Of a stretch of 64,000 bases of DNA, positions 36,401 through 48,054 are shown one piece after another; within the stretch, counting starts at the first letter, position 1; each line of letters opens with the position of its first letter. The stretch is from the NCBI GenBank assembly GCA_025506515.1, contig CM046454.1:61846478-61910477 (forward strand). Reading direction: 5' to 3'. The stretch comes from Flaveria trinervia (lineage: Eukaryota; Streptophyta; Magnoliopsida; Asterales; Asteraceae). A model generated the notes under the pieces. The model was not told the origin of the DNA, did not search any database, and was given only the letters and a program-made list of their open reading frames with translations. The position numbers and the translations under genes are program-made.

Positions 36401-36803
36401 TCTCAGCGTCATGGAAATGTTTCTTTAGAACGGTTGTAGCTCGAAGATCACCTTCATACCCATGATTGAGAAAGGACATATCTGTGGTGCCCTTTGGGTA
36501 TCCAGTCATAGCGGTGGAGTCGTGTAAGTGTAATGCCTGACGAATGATGTCGGCTGTAACGACCACTGGTTTCTGGTTGATAAGGGACCGAACAGAGATC
36601 TGACCGGTAGACTCATCTGTATGAACAAAAGCATTTGACCAGAATTGACTGAGGGATTAGGGTAAATGGTTGGATTCAGAGAAAGGCTGTGCGATATGGG
36701 GAATCCACCATTAAGTCAATGGCATTATCATATTTGTTCCAGAAAGCCGACTTTGTAAGGTAAGCAACGCAGTTGTGTCGTGGTTTCAGATCATGGTCGC
36801 CAT
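33452..36803 (-). pseudogene. Element D ORF3
   Basis: Accessory ORF between pol and 3' LTR; function unknown. The start ATG is at 36803 (MATM; E starts MATMQIKPRHNCVAY at 51148). Pieces: N-terminal domain with YLTKSAFWNKYDNAIDLMVD and a NPTIY phrase, then 36006-36566 (VVTADIIRQALHLHD ... WPLYPRFLMAIILDEL), a proline/serine-rich middle (34900-35800) with a leucine-rich coiled coil (HNTILEAEVSRLQELLAKK), then 34207-34716, and a C-terminal 253-codon frame (33452-34213), acidic then basic. Five or more frameshifts or stops. The YPRFL core is shared with A (MYPRFLQ) and B. Confidence 0.75.
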
Positions 36804-36863
36804 GTTTGAGAGAGAGAAGTTCAGAAAAATAACAGCTAATGAAACATTAGAGAAGAGGACAGG

Positions 36864-36871
36864 TATTTATA
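36864..36871 (-). promoter_or_regulatory. Internal TATA box upstream of D ORF3
   Basis: CTATAAATACC in element sense, 61-68 bp upstream of the ATG, followed by a CT-rich leader. E keeps the identical box at 51213-51206, 58-65 bp before its ATG. The family-3 motif array lies immediately upstream. Confidence 0.6.
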
Positions 36872-36889
36872 GGGTAGGGGTGAAAATGA

Positions 36890-37556
36890 CTGAAGGGTAT
36901 GGTGTTAGTCATCAGTAGTTTTAAACCGACTGTTAACATGGTATTACCCTTTCAGACGTTAAAACAGCTGAAGTCGTGGTTTTTAGGCATCAGCAGTTAG
37001 AAAACTACTGAAGACCATGGTTTTGACTTCAGATGATGAAACAACTGAGGACTTGGTGTTTGTCATCAGTAGTGTGAAAACTACTGAAGACAGTTGTTTT
37101 TGGCATCAGTTGTTGTAAACAGCTGAAGACTTGGTATTAGTCATTAGTAGTTATAAAACTACTGAAGACATGGTTTTGCTTCAGTTGTTTAGAATGAAAC
37201 AGTAGTTGTAGAAACAACTGAAGAGAAAGTTCTCTTCAGTAGTTTTCGTCAATTCATAGCCTTTCAGCTGTTTCATATGGTCCTCAACACTTACTCATCA
37301 GACTTTGTATCTGCTTTTCAGGTGTTTCATAGGACGTCGGTACTTATCTGTTTGTACTGATTTCAGTAGTTGTAACTTCATCATTAGTTGTAACTACATC
37401 AGTAGTTTCGAACAGATAAAGTACTTCAGTTGTGAGGCATTTAGCCGTCAGTAGTTATAAAAACTATTGAAGGAGAAAGGACTCATCAGTACTTATATGT
37501 GACATGGTTACCAATGATCACCAGTACTTTTTACTGAAATCATCAGTAGTTGTCAC
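36890..37556 (-). repeat. Family-3 motif array in D pol-ORF3 spacer
   Basis: About 660 bp with many alternating CAGTAGTT/AACTACTGA and CAGCTG/CATCAGTAG words, the same vocabulary as the D LTR upstream of its TATA box. No reading frame. Confidence 0.8.
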
Positions 37557-40500
37557 TTATTCTAGCTGCAGCATACCAAGCCTTAACACAAGGTTTTGGA
37601 AAGTAGAACTATCCAAAGGCTTAGTAAAAATATCTGCAAGCTCATCAGCACTAGGCACAAACTTAGGATCAATCAGACCTTTTTAAAAAAAACCCGAATA
37701 AAGTGATGTCTGATCTCTATATGTTTGGTCCTAGAGTGCTGGACTGGATTTTTGACAATACACAGGGCTGAAGCACTATCCATTATAATGGAGTCTTAGT
37801 CTCTGTAATGCCATAATCCAGAAGTTGGTTCTGAAGCCAGAGTACCTGAGAAGTGCAACTTGCAGCAACAATGTACTCGGCCTCAGCAGTTGATGTAGCA
37901 ACAGATGTTTGTTCTTACTCTGCCAAGAAATCAAACAGTTGCCTAGGAATTGACAACCACCAGAAGTTGACTTTCTAGTTAACTTGCACCCTGCATAGTC
38001 ACTATTGAAAAAGCAACTAATTTGCAAGAGTGTCCAGTGGAATACCATAAACCCAGAGATTGTGTACCTTGCAAATATCTAAAGATTCTCTTGACTGCAA
38101 TCAAATGAAACTCTTTAGGAGCAGCCTGAAATCTAGCACAAACACATGTAGCAAACATAATATCTGGTCTAGAAGTTGTTAAATACATCAAGGACCCAAT
38201 CATACATCTGTAAAGTGTTTCATCAATAGCTTTACCTTTCTGATCAGCATCCAGTTGTGTGGTGTTGCACATGGGAGTAGAACAGGGCTTACAGTTTTGT
38301 AAATCAAACTTATTCAAAAGATCTTTTGTATATTTTGACTGATGAATAAAGGTTCCATCAGCCTTTTGTTTAATTTGCAAGCCTAGAAGAAAGAACTGTA
38401 ATTCTCCCATTGTACTCATTTCAAACCTCTTTTTCATTAATGTTGTAAAATCATCACACAACTGGGGATCAGAGGATGCAAAAATGATATCATCAACATA
38501 AATCTGAACAAGTAGCTTATGCTGATCCATCTTCTTAATAAACAAAGTTTTATCAATCGAGCCTCTAGTGAAATTATTCTTAAGAAGAAAAGTGAAAGTG
38601 TCTCATACCAGGCTCTAGGAGCTTTTTTCAACCCATAAAGAGCCTTATCAAGTTTATACACCCATTCAGGATGTTTATTATCCTCAAAACCTGGTGGTTG
38701 ACACACATAAACTTCTTCTTTTATTTTACCATATAAAAATGCACTTTTGACATCCATTTGAAAAACTTTAAGATTGTGGAATGCAGCATAGGCTAAAAAC
38801 AATCTGATTGCCTCTAGTCTGGCTACGGGGGCAAAGGTTTCATCATAGTCAATACCTTCTTCTTGTGAAAACCCCTGTACAACCAGTCTAGCCTTGTTCT
38901 TAACAATAAGCCCATTTCATCAGTTTTATTCCTAAACACCCATTTAGTGCCTATTGCACACTTACCTGGGGGAAGAGGAACCAGTTCCCACACTTGCTGT
39001 TTCTTGAACTGAAGTAGCTCAAGCTGCATGGCTTCAACCCATCCATTGTCTCTCAAAGCAACATGGTAGTTCTTTGGCTCTAGCTGACTGATGAAGAGAG
39101 CATAGAAGCAGAAGTTAGACAATGACTTCTTGTTGAAACACCAGCATTGATATCACCAATAATCTGAGACATTGGGTGATTCTTCAGTTCTTGATAAACA
39201 ATAAGATCAGTGCAAGTGTTTGTAGGACCTTCAGCAGCACAAGATGTGATGCAGACTCTTGAAACCAAGAATTAGATGGTAATTCAAAAGATGTAGAGGA
39301 ATCAGAGATCTCATCAGCATTTGTTGTGGATGGAACAGCTGAAGCTACAGGAATATCAATTTAGCAGACACAGGCAGTTGGTCACTAAACTTGAATAGGT
39401 GAGTATTGATATATCATCATCATCATCAATACCACCAGGTGGAAGACAGCTGCAAGAAGATGATTTAGCCACAGGATTTGCAACAGCTGGAGGTTGATAA
39501 GGAACATATTGCAGTATGTCCAAATCAAAACTCCACAGGGTTTGTGGAATCTTGTCCATAGGAGATTCATTAAACTTCACATGCAAAGTTTCTTCAACTA
39601 TCTTTGTTCTGCAGTTGAAGACTCTGTATGCCTTGCAAGTAGAAAATAACCAACAAAATACCCTGCATCCACCTTAGGATCAAATTTATGGAGTTGATCC
39701 TTTGTGTTGAGAATAAAAACAAGGACACCCAAATGCTTTGAAAAATGAAATTAGAGGAGCAAGTGATGGAGAACTTCATATGGAGTCTTCATCAACCTCT
39801 GATTTACTAAGACTCTATTCTGCATATAGCAAGCTGTGTTAACAGCTTGAGCCCAAAAGGTCAGTGGCAAACCAGAGTCAGCCAGCATGGACCTTGCAGC
39901 TTCAATTAGGGTCCTGTTCTTTCTCTCCACTACTCCATTTTGTTCTGGAGTCCTTGGTATGCTAAACTGCCTTTTGATTCCCTTTGAAAGATAGAAGTCA
40001 TTAAGTGTATGGTTTCTAAATTCAGTTCCATTGTCACTCCTAATACACTTGACTGGAAGGGAATACTGCTTCTCAATATAAACACAAAGTGAATAATCTC
40101 TGAGCAACCTCATCCTTTGAATGTAGAAAGAAAGTCCATACAAATCTGGAGTAATCATCCACAATTACCAGATAGTATTTCTTCTTTGCCATGCTCATTA
40201 CTCTCACAGGACCAAATAGATCCATATGCAATAATTGCAAGCAAGTAGTGGACTTAGGCTCTTCAATAGAGGGAGGATGAGACTTTGTGCTGTTTTCCTT
40301 TTAAACAAGCAGTGCAGGTTCATCACATGGAACTCCTTTATTGGTAAGCCTCTAACTAAACTATTGTGGATAAGCTGATTCATGTTTTTGAAATTAACAT
40401 GACCCAGCCTTCTGTGCCACAGTTTAGATTCTTGAGAAGAGGCTTTGGAAAATAGGCAAGGATTGCCTCTGAGATCTATTTTCTTGGAAAGATCTAAGGC

Positions 40501-40880
40501 ATACACTCTTCCTGTCCTGTTGGCTCTCAGGAGAGTGTGATCATCCAACACCTTATCAATCAAATGCAGAACTTTGGATGACAGAATCCTACAGTTCTGA
40601 CTGGTGAAAAGAGCAACATGGCCTTTATCACACATTTGACTACACTCAGAGATTGTACTTGAGATTTTCCACATGATTAACATCATCAAACTTTATTTCT
40701 CCATTGGAGACAAAGCCATTTCCAATGATGTAACCCCTGGCATCATTGCCAAAAGAAACAAACCCCTTCTTTCCTTGAGAGTAGTCATGAAGAAGAGAGC
40801 TTGTTCCTAGTCATGTGCATAGATCCCCCACTGTCTACATACCAGATGCTACTTTGGCATGTTGGAGAACCCTGCAATAA
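37557..40880 (-). pseudogene. Element D pol
   Basis: Protease YVDSGGSMHMTRNK at ~40865-40810; pre-integrase segment 40204-40689 (LWHRRLGHVNFKNMNQLI). The integrase core 39751-40164 keeps RSDNGTEF and GVVERKNRTLIEAA; the first Asp region is frameshifted. Reverse transcriptase 37979-39122: LLQFKKQQVWELVPLPPGKC, GTKWVF, MDVKSAFLYG and LDKALYGLKKAPRAWYE, with YVDD at 38500-38489. RNase H 37776-38048 (YAGCKLTRKSTSGG), then to the stop at 37557 (FTK..., MLQLE). Frameshifts near 38880, 38590, 38380, 38000 and 37920. Broken but fully alignable. Confidence 0.9.
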
Positions 40881-43694
40881 TAAACAATCAGTTAGTTTGG
40901 AGACCCAAACCTTTTTGGTTTTGGGCCTGGTCTCATCAACAGATGGTAAACTAACAGGTTTATTGGAAACAACAGCCTGAGAGGAAGAAGATGGTGAAGA
41001 AGAGGAATCCTTTGGCTTGGACCTCCTTTTCTGTGGTTTCAACATAGGAGCATCTAATGGTTAACTCTTCCCAATAGATGTTGAACCATCATAACCAGTT
41101 GTGTCTGATTTTGTGATAAGCTTTCAGCTCATCAGACACATTGCAAGTGGAGTTTGATAAGTTCCTATGTTGCACCTTCTTCTTCTGAGCAATCTCAGCT
41201 GTCACCTGTTTAACCCCTTCCTTTTTGGATTTCTTTGTGGACTTAAGGGTAACAGGATTTGATGTTGCTGATACAAATGTGGTCTCAAACTCAGTTTTTA
41301 TTTTTACCATTTTCTCTTTAATTTCTTCTTTATGTTTGAGTTTGGAACCTCTTTTGTACCAGCAATCATCTGTAAGATGATTGAATAAACCACATACTTC
41401 ACATGGTTTCTTCTTCATCTTATGTTGATCATCAACTAAAGAGGGTGAAGCAACTGACGACTTGCTCTTCAGTGCTTTGGAAGCATTGTTTGCTTTCTTG
41501 ACTTCCTCTTTAGTAGTCTTCAAACTCTTTCTACTGATAGTTTTCTTCTTTAGTACTGGCAGTAGTTGGAGTTTGAACTTCAGGTGTTAAATCCTGCTCT
41601 CTAGTCCTTTCAAGACTTTCAGAATTAACTCCTGAGTTGATCAACTCATTGATCATGTGAGTGTCAGCAGTGGAACCATCAACATCAGCTGATAGGTTCT
41701 GAGAAGGCTTGGTACTGACTTCTACTTCTGATTATGCTGTATCAGAAAGTAGATCACATGATGAAATGGATTGGTTATTACTCTCACCATCAGATTCTAC
41801 CTCTGCTCTCGGAGTAAAATCTGTAGGTGGAGCAGTGTGATTGTAACCAATGCCAACTTCACATTGGAAGCAGATTGCTTACTAAGAAGCATTTCAAAAC
41901 CTTTGCATGATTGTACCCATCTATCACACTCTACCTGGGGGGTGATGCGAGGGTTTCTTTGAGATCTTTATACTTCTCTAGAAGTATCTCTTCCCTAGCC
42001 TTGTCATCAGTTATTTGGTATTTAAGTTTGTAAATCTCATCATTCTTATCATTAAGCACAGACTCAAATTCAGCTTTGCTTTTGGAAATTATTTGTTCTA
42101 GCTCAATGTTCTTGTTGATTAAAGCTACATTTGCTTCTCTAATAGATGCAAATGTTGCTATACATGTTTCAGAACACAATTTAGCTTTTGCCTCAGAGGA
42201 TACCTGTGATACCTTTGGTGTAGAGGCATTAGTGGATGAAGTATCAGTAGAATCCAAAGCCATAAGAGCTAGATTTCCAAAGGGACTTTCACCACTGTTG
42301 ACCAGCACCTAAGAATAGTTGTTCATGACCAGACAAGTCATCTGGTAAACTGCTCCAGTCAACAACTCCTGGGGTGAAGAAGCTGTGTTGTTGAGGTAGA
42401 GTTGTTGATGAGATTGGGAAGGTTGTGGTTCAGGCAATGCTTGTGGTGTTGTGCAATTGGAGCTTTAATAGCAGGGATAAGGATATGACATTTGACCCTG
42501 TGGAACAAAGTATGCGGGAGATCTAGGATGTGAATGATGACCAGAACCAGCAGTATGTTGCCCTCTGTTTTGTGGACTAGTACTAGGAAAAGTCACAAAG
42601 GGTGCAGAAGAGTTAGATCCAGTTGATCTACACTCTCTTGCAAAGTGTCCCAGCCTTTGGCATTTGTGACACCTCAACTTACTCTTGTCAAAACCAACTT
42701 TGTTTTGCCAGAGAGTCCAGAAAATTTCTGCCAGTTCTCTTATAGAACTTCTGAGATCTGATATTAATCAGTGCCATTTGGCTCAGAATATCCATCTCTT
42801 CTAGATCATCATCAGCTATTCCTTTCAAATCATCCATGATGAAGCATAAATTGTCACTATTACTGCCAGAATGACTCTCAATACCAACAAATGCATGATC
42901 AGAACTATTGAAGAGAAATCAATATGCTCATCATAATTGCTTTCAGATGCAGCATATTCTGACTCATGACCAACCAAGGCAGTATTCCCTGGTACAAAGT
43001 CATCAGTGAGCTTTCTTGATGAGGACAGTTTCCTCTTCTGCTCTATCTCTCTTTCGAATGTAAGCAGTTTCCCATGAAGTTGGGTGAGAGATAGGCTATC
43101 CAGATTTGCACTGGAGCGTAGGACAATAGTGTATGTGTCCCATCTCTCAGACAGTGATCTGAGGAACCTGTTGTTCATCTGGCTATTGGTGTATTCCTGT
43201 TTCACCATTTTCAGCTCAGAGATCAAGCAGGAAAAACGCTCAAGCTGTTGAGTCAGTGTCTCACCCTTTCTATGAGAGAATGTCTCATATTGTTGGTCAA
43301 GGATTTCTCTGTTGTTTGCTAAGACCTCATCTGTGCCACCGAATTGTTCCTTCAGGGCATTCCAGAGATCATGAGCAGTTTCATGATGCATAAGCCCTGA
43401 ATAATTTCATTAGGCAGTGCCATGGCCAGAATTCCATGGGCTTTAGCATCAATCTCAAACAGTTTCCGATCTTCATCAGAGTATTGTTCCTTCTTCTTCG
43501 GAACCATTGATTGGTTTCCGGATTGTTCACCATAGGCTATGTGGTCCATGTACCACAGATGTCCAACAACCTGAACTGTTAACAGACAGGTGATGAAGCA
43601 TTCTTCGTTGCCATATGTTATACTCGGTCCTAACCAGCATCGGAGGCTTGGTTGAGGAACCGGTATTGTGAGGATCATTAGAAGGAGTAGTCAT
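40881..43694 (-). pseudogene. Element D gag
   Basis: ATG 43694 (MTTPSNDPHNTGSSTKPPML). Frameshift near 43550; then UBN2 Gag domain in 42825-43391 (LWNALKEQFGGTDEVL, ETLTQQLERFSCLISELKM). First knuckle CHKCQRLGHFAREC (42671-42630). Then the module 41931-42308 with a CX3C pair (LCSETCIATF) and a strong heptad-like coiled coil, and a second knuckle CEVCGLFNHLTDDC (41403-41362). The tail reads KKVWVSKL and continues in frame into protease without the stop seen in B and C. Confidence 0.85.
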
Positions 43695-43905
43695 CTCAGA
43701 TTCAATCAAATTCAATTAAGCTAAAACAGATTTAGAACAAAACACAACAACCAATTGAACCAAGTGAGATCTCAAAATAAATGAACGAAAGCGACAAAAA
43801 TTCAATAATCTATAACCAGTTCTTGCGAATATGCTAATTCAATCAAACATAGATATCAATTAGCAGTTTCAATGATCAATTGTTAGATCGATCAATGATT
43901 AACTA

Positions 43906-43917
43906 GCTCTGATACCA
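43906..43917 (-). other. Element D primer binding site
   Basis: TGGTATCAGAGC in element sense, a perfect match to the tRNA-iMet type copia primer site, two bases from the 5' LTR. Confidence 0.92.
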
Positions 43918-43919
43918 CT

Positions 43920-44814
43920 TGTTAGGATCAGTGATCTACGTTTGATTGATTAGAGAGTATAGCAGCGGAATTCTAACACTGAATTAGCCAATTCACAAGA
44001 ACGAAAAGATATTCAATGAAGAACAAAAACGGTTATAGATAGAGAGAATTCTTCAAATATATTTCATTCAATATTCGCTTTCGTGGTAACGGAATGTCAT
44101 GCTTACAATTAGGTCGACACCTCTTATATAAGAGATGTGACATCTGCTGATGTCACTTGATAGTGACATCTAACAGAATTATTCCAACTGAAACACAACT
44201 ACTGAAGATGTCAAAACAGCTGACATCTTCTTACAAAAATACTAAGTGTTATCAGTTACTACAACTACTGAAAAACATAAAACTACTGATACTACAACGA
44301 CTGAAGAACAAGCTCTTCAGTCGTGTTACAAAACTACTGAAAGTAAAAACATAAAACTACTGATATCACAATGACTGAAGAAGTACTCTTCAGCTGTTGT
44401 GACAAACTACTGAAACTTTAGTACTTGTTCTTTAGACTTGAACTTCAGACGTTTCATTAGCTGATGATTTCAGTAGATATCATCAGCTGATGTCTTCAGT
44501 CTTTGTCTTCAGACTTTGTACACCAGTTGTTGATCTTCAGCACTTGTAGACTCTTTAGCTGTTGTACTTCAGTACTTTGGTCTTCAGCTTTAGTACTTGT
44601 GTTCTTCAGCTGTTCAGCTTCAGCACTTGTGTTCTTCAGCTGTTGAACTTCAGCACTTTAGTCTTCAGTTGTTGAAGTCTTCAGCACTTGATCTTCAGCT
44701 GTTGGAGTTTTCAGCACTTGTCGAACTGCTGATGAAGCCTTTAGCAGTTGTTGTGATATCATGTGAGACTTAGAGGTTTTCTGATCTTGGCTCATTGGTT
44801 CTTTTGGTCCAACA
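43920..44814 (-). repeat. Element D 5' LTR (895 bp)
   Basis: Mirror of 32343-33234. TATATAAG box at 44130-44123, with the CTTCAG/CTGAAG array upstream of it (44200-44750). Begins TGTTGGACC in element sense. Confidence 0.93.
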
Positions 44815-44819
44815 AGTCT

Positions 44820-45279
44820 ACTAAAACAAACTGTCAACTGGTGTGACTGAAGAATGCAATTGGGCTATCCGTGCGAATGAACAATGCGATTGGTTCAATC
44901 ATGCGGCTGAACTAAGCGATCGGTTCAATCGTGCAAATGAAGCTGATGCGTATGAACACTGCGAATGAATAGTTGAATCGTACGAATGGAGATGCGACTA
45001 GGTCCAATCGTGCGTCTGAGCAATGCGAGTGAGGTCCAGTCGTGCGAATGGCTCACTCGTGCGATTGAAGCCGCTGTTTTGCGAAATTTCTAGGTTAAAC
45101 GTGTTTTAGCCGTAAAAATTCGATATTTCGAAAGGTCTAATTGCCTAAGTCCGTAGAAACCAAACTTTGATGAGCAGGGAACGTCCAAGATCAATTTTGA
45201 TCCAAAACATTGCGTTTTTAGTGCTAAAACACAAACTTTTTATCAATCTTGATTGAATCACATGTAATCAAGAGCCAAT
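44820..45279 (-). repeat. Element C leader (5' part) with motif array
   Basis: Continuation of the C untranslated leader, separated from gag by D. Carries a dozen GCGATTGGTTCAATCGTGCG-type words (44860-45075), parallel to the B leader. Confidence 0.75.
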
Positions 45280-45291
45280 GCTCTGATACCA
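45280..45291 (-). other. Element C primer binding site
   Basis: TGGTATCAGAGC in element sense, perfect, two bases from the LTR. Confidence 0.9.
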
Positions 45292-45293
45292 AT

Positions 45294-46025
45294 TGTGAGG
45301 ACCTGGTATTTGAACAAAATACCTAGTGATTAGCGTGTAAACCAGATCAAATAGTGCGGAATCCTATTTGATTGGCAATCCAATTAGTGAGAACACACGA
45401 AGAATCAATAAAGAATTGAAACTAACGTTAGGAATCGATTGGGAATTGATCTAAAGTGTTCTATGAACTTGGAGAACGAATTGGGAGACTTCTGGACGGC
45501 TAGGGTACGTCTGGAGTCGAAATAGAATGAAAGCTCTCTTTTTTCCACGAATTGGGTTGTATTTATAGGTTAGTATTGTTCATTCGTGCGACTGAACCAT
45601 TAGTATGATTCAGTCGTGCGATTGAACCATACGGTTGATTCATCCGCACGACTGAGTGTTCAGTCGTGCGACTGAGCCAATCTTATGTGTCAATCATACG
45701 ACTGATCTAGTCTCCTGGTTCAGTTATGCGACTGAGTCAATCGTATGAAGTTATTCATGTGTGTGGTCCATTCGCATGGGCCATTCGCATGAGAACTTCG
45801 TTATGTTAAGTTTGAATGTATTAATTAATAAACATTATGTGTAACCATTCAAACAATCACCAATCTAATTAACCAATTCAATATCGACTCATTAATGAAA
45901 TATTAGACATTACAAATCACAAACAATCACTTTCATTTCTTTAATCATATCAAATTACATCCGAATCAGATAAACAAGATCTATTACATTTCATATCATG
46001 ATCTAGAGACATACATGTATCAACA
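45294..46025 (-). repeat. Element C 5' LTR (732 bp)
   Basis: In element sense starts TGTTGATACATG and ends CCTCACA. Motif array 45590-45790 upstream of TATAAATA (45567-45560). Same family as the B LTRs. Confidence 0.9.
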
Positions 46026-47480
46026 GAGGTTAATTGCGTGAAAAAGGAAAAGTGATGTGATTTCTGAGGAAGAAAATGTCTAGTCCGACAAATTTTTATT
46101 TTATTTTATTTTATTTTATTTTCCTGTTTATTAAAATCGAAAAACACAAAAATATTTTTGGTTTTAGAATTTTAAGGGGAGAATAGGTTAGATTAGTATC
46201 AAATTAGCTGCTTTATTTAATTACTTAAAAAAATGAGAGAAAAGGACAGCTTAGTTAAAAGGAAAGTAATCAAATTAGTGATACTGATTCAATGTATATG
46301 GAAAATAATATTACACAGGGAACAGATTGTTTGGGACTTCAAAAGAGTGTAACTGATTAGATGTAAAATTCAAAGTTTAAGTCTAAAAAGTCTAAGCAAA
46401 ATAAAAGGAAACGTGATAGTAAAACTAGTATGCTACCAAGGTAACATAGAGAAAGTAGACTTAGAGGTTGCTAGTTTATTATATGATGTGTTGGTAGATT
46501 CAACAAATAGATGAGTAGACCTCATTGGTGGTTTCAATTACAAACTAAGTTGTTCAACTTGTTGTGGGTTTCCATCTTATCCCTGGTTAACACAATTAAC
46601 GCAGTTCCAATAAGGGGTGAAAAGCAAAATAAACGCCACAAATGTGTGCGGACGACCATAAAAATGAGCAAAGCACATGGAAAAATGCAAAATGCAATCA
46701 AGCTAATAACTTATGTTGTTAATGCGTTATGTGCAAAAAGAAAATAAATGCTATAACAAGAAGATAGGTTGTGTGCCTCTCTGCTGTGCGGTGGCACTGA
46801 CCTGAGGATAAGCATAACCTAAATATTCTATAATTCATTGTTGTTTGTGCCTCTCTACTGTGCGATGGCACTGATCTGAGGCTTGGCATCTCTTTGAAAG
46901 CTCTTAGAATAGTCTCTTCTTGAAATATACCCATAGACCGCTCTAAAATCTCATGAGGAACGTTGATTATCATATAAGCGTGGGATCCACAAATGCTTGT
47001 TGAAATAATTAAACCTTAACTCATAACCAATATGTGTAAAAAATCTGTGTATGGATTTAAGAGGATAAGTATAATGACAATCATTGTGAGTTGCAGTTCT
47101 TGAAAGTCAAAATCATTGTGTGCATCTTGTAGCTCTAGTATGATTTCCTAAAAATTGTTATTGACTCTCGATCAAAACAAGAATCTAGCATCAAAATAGT
47201 TTATTAAAATGTCCCAAATTATTCTGATATACCTGTATGATTCCATAATGAATTGTACTAGAAATGATAAACGAGAATTGAAGCTGTGCTGTCCAGGAAT
47301 TAAAATTGGTTAGAAGTACTCTAATAGGTTTAAATCCATCTCCATAAAAAAATACAAAAATATGTGTTGGTTTCGTTTTTAAATTTCTAGTTGTTTTTAC
47401 TTATTTATTTATTTTTAGTCATTTGGTAGGTAAAACTCGGACTATGCATTTGGATTCAATATGTGAATCACTCACTTAAA
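46026..47480 (+). other. Element B resumes: last pol codons and pol-ORF3 spacer
   Basis: The first ~25 bases (GAGGTTAATTGCGTGAAAAA) match the C-terminal end of pol in C. The rest is non-coding and matches 24690-26100 of C in reverse. It includes a TTTTA pentamer run (~46095-46125), two copies of a ~35 bp element (46772-46803 and 46849-46879, core CTGTGCGRTGGCACTGA), and an antisense 84-codon frame (46719-46973). Confidence 0.7.
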
Positions 47481-47483
47481 AGA

Positions 47484-47618
47484 GGTCACGTCTGAGGTGA
47501 CCAATCGGGTTTTTAAGTTAAAAGGATCACATTTGAGGTGATCAATAGTTTTGTTAAAAGGATCACGTCTAAGGTGATCAACAATTTTTCAAATAAAAGG
47601 GTCATGTCTAAGATGATC
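47484..47618 (+). repeat. Four ~19 bp hairpins, B copy
   Basis: 47484-47502, 47525-47543, 47561-47579 and 47600-47618; type sequence GATCACGTCTGAGGTGATC, 6 bp arms, 7-base loop. Spacing 36-41 bp. Same number and placement as in C. Confidence 0.85.
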
Positions 47619-47689
47619 AACGGTCATAATGTTTTATCTATAATTAACAAGTTAAGTGGTTGAAAGTGAATGATGTGAAACTCATAAGT

Positions 47690-47895
47690 CTTAGCCAGTC
47701 GCACGACTGGTTCAAACGTACAACTATAAGCATGGAGAAATTCATGCGATTGGATCACAAGAATGAACCAATCGCACGAATGGAGGTGACCGAACGAGTC
47801 AGTCGCACGACTGAACGTGACCGACTGAGCTAGTCGCACGACTAAGCCCCAGTCGGACGAATGAAGCGTGCAAATAGGTCCAGTCGCACAACTGA
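47690..47895 (+). repeat. Family-2 motif array directly upstream of the B internal TATA box
   Basis: At least eight CAGTCGCACGACTG-like words ending about 15 bp before TATAAATA. The arrangement mirrors the LTR (array 13130-13330, TATA 13351). Another cluster (48310-48535) is inside the predicted intron. Confidence 0.8.
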
Positions 47896-47907
47896 AAGTA
47901 AACCTAG

Positions 47908-47915
47908 TATAAATA
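47908..47915 (+). promoter_or_regulatory. Internal TATA box upstream of B ORF3
   Basis: TATAAATA within CTAGTATAAATAGAGC. The ~140 bp from here to the donor at 48055 contain no ATG and resemble a plant 5' leader. Confidence 0.6.
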
Positions 47916-48054
47916 GAGCAGAGTTGGTCACATTTTGTCACCAACCCTAATTCGCTCTCTATTCGTACGACTACACCCAAACTCTGCCAAAATTTCGTTT
48001 GAGCATTTTCCACTTGTTCTTGTTGATTCTAACGATTATTACTTACATCTACAG

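Larger units (their letters stand above)
32343..44814 (-). mobile_element. Element D: Ty1/copia retrotransposon (family 3), inserted in the C leader
   Basis: Complete insertion with LTRs 32343-33234 and 43920-44814 and a perfect 5 bp target duplication AGTCT (32338-32342 and 44815-44819). Minus-strand order: 5' LTR, PBS, gag, pol, ORF3, polypurine tract, 3' LTR. I counted roughly 35 differences between LTRs (about 96% identity). It sits 15-20 bp upstream of the C gag ATG. Confidence 0.95.
19902..46025 (-). mobile_element. Element C: Ty1/copia retrotransposon (family 2), antisense inside B
   Basis: Reading on the minus strand: 5' LTR 46025-45294, PBS, leader (split by D), gag, pol, ORF3, polypurine tract and a 58 bp stub of the 3' LTR at 19959-19902. 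It is clearly the same family as B (parallel gag, pol, ORF3 and spacer motifs). The right edge is a clean junction with B at 46025/46026; the left side suffered a deletion, so no target duplication can be checked. Confidence 0.88.

Noticed and set aside
33452..36803. D ORF3 as a captured host gene
   Set aside because: The same protein type occurs in the same position in A, B, C and E, so it is a regular retrotransposon ORF; no introns within the coding part.
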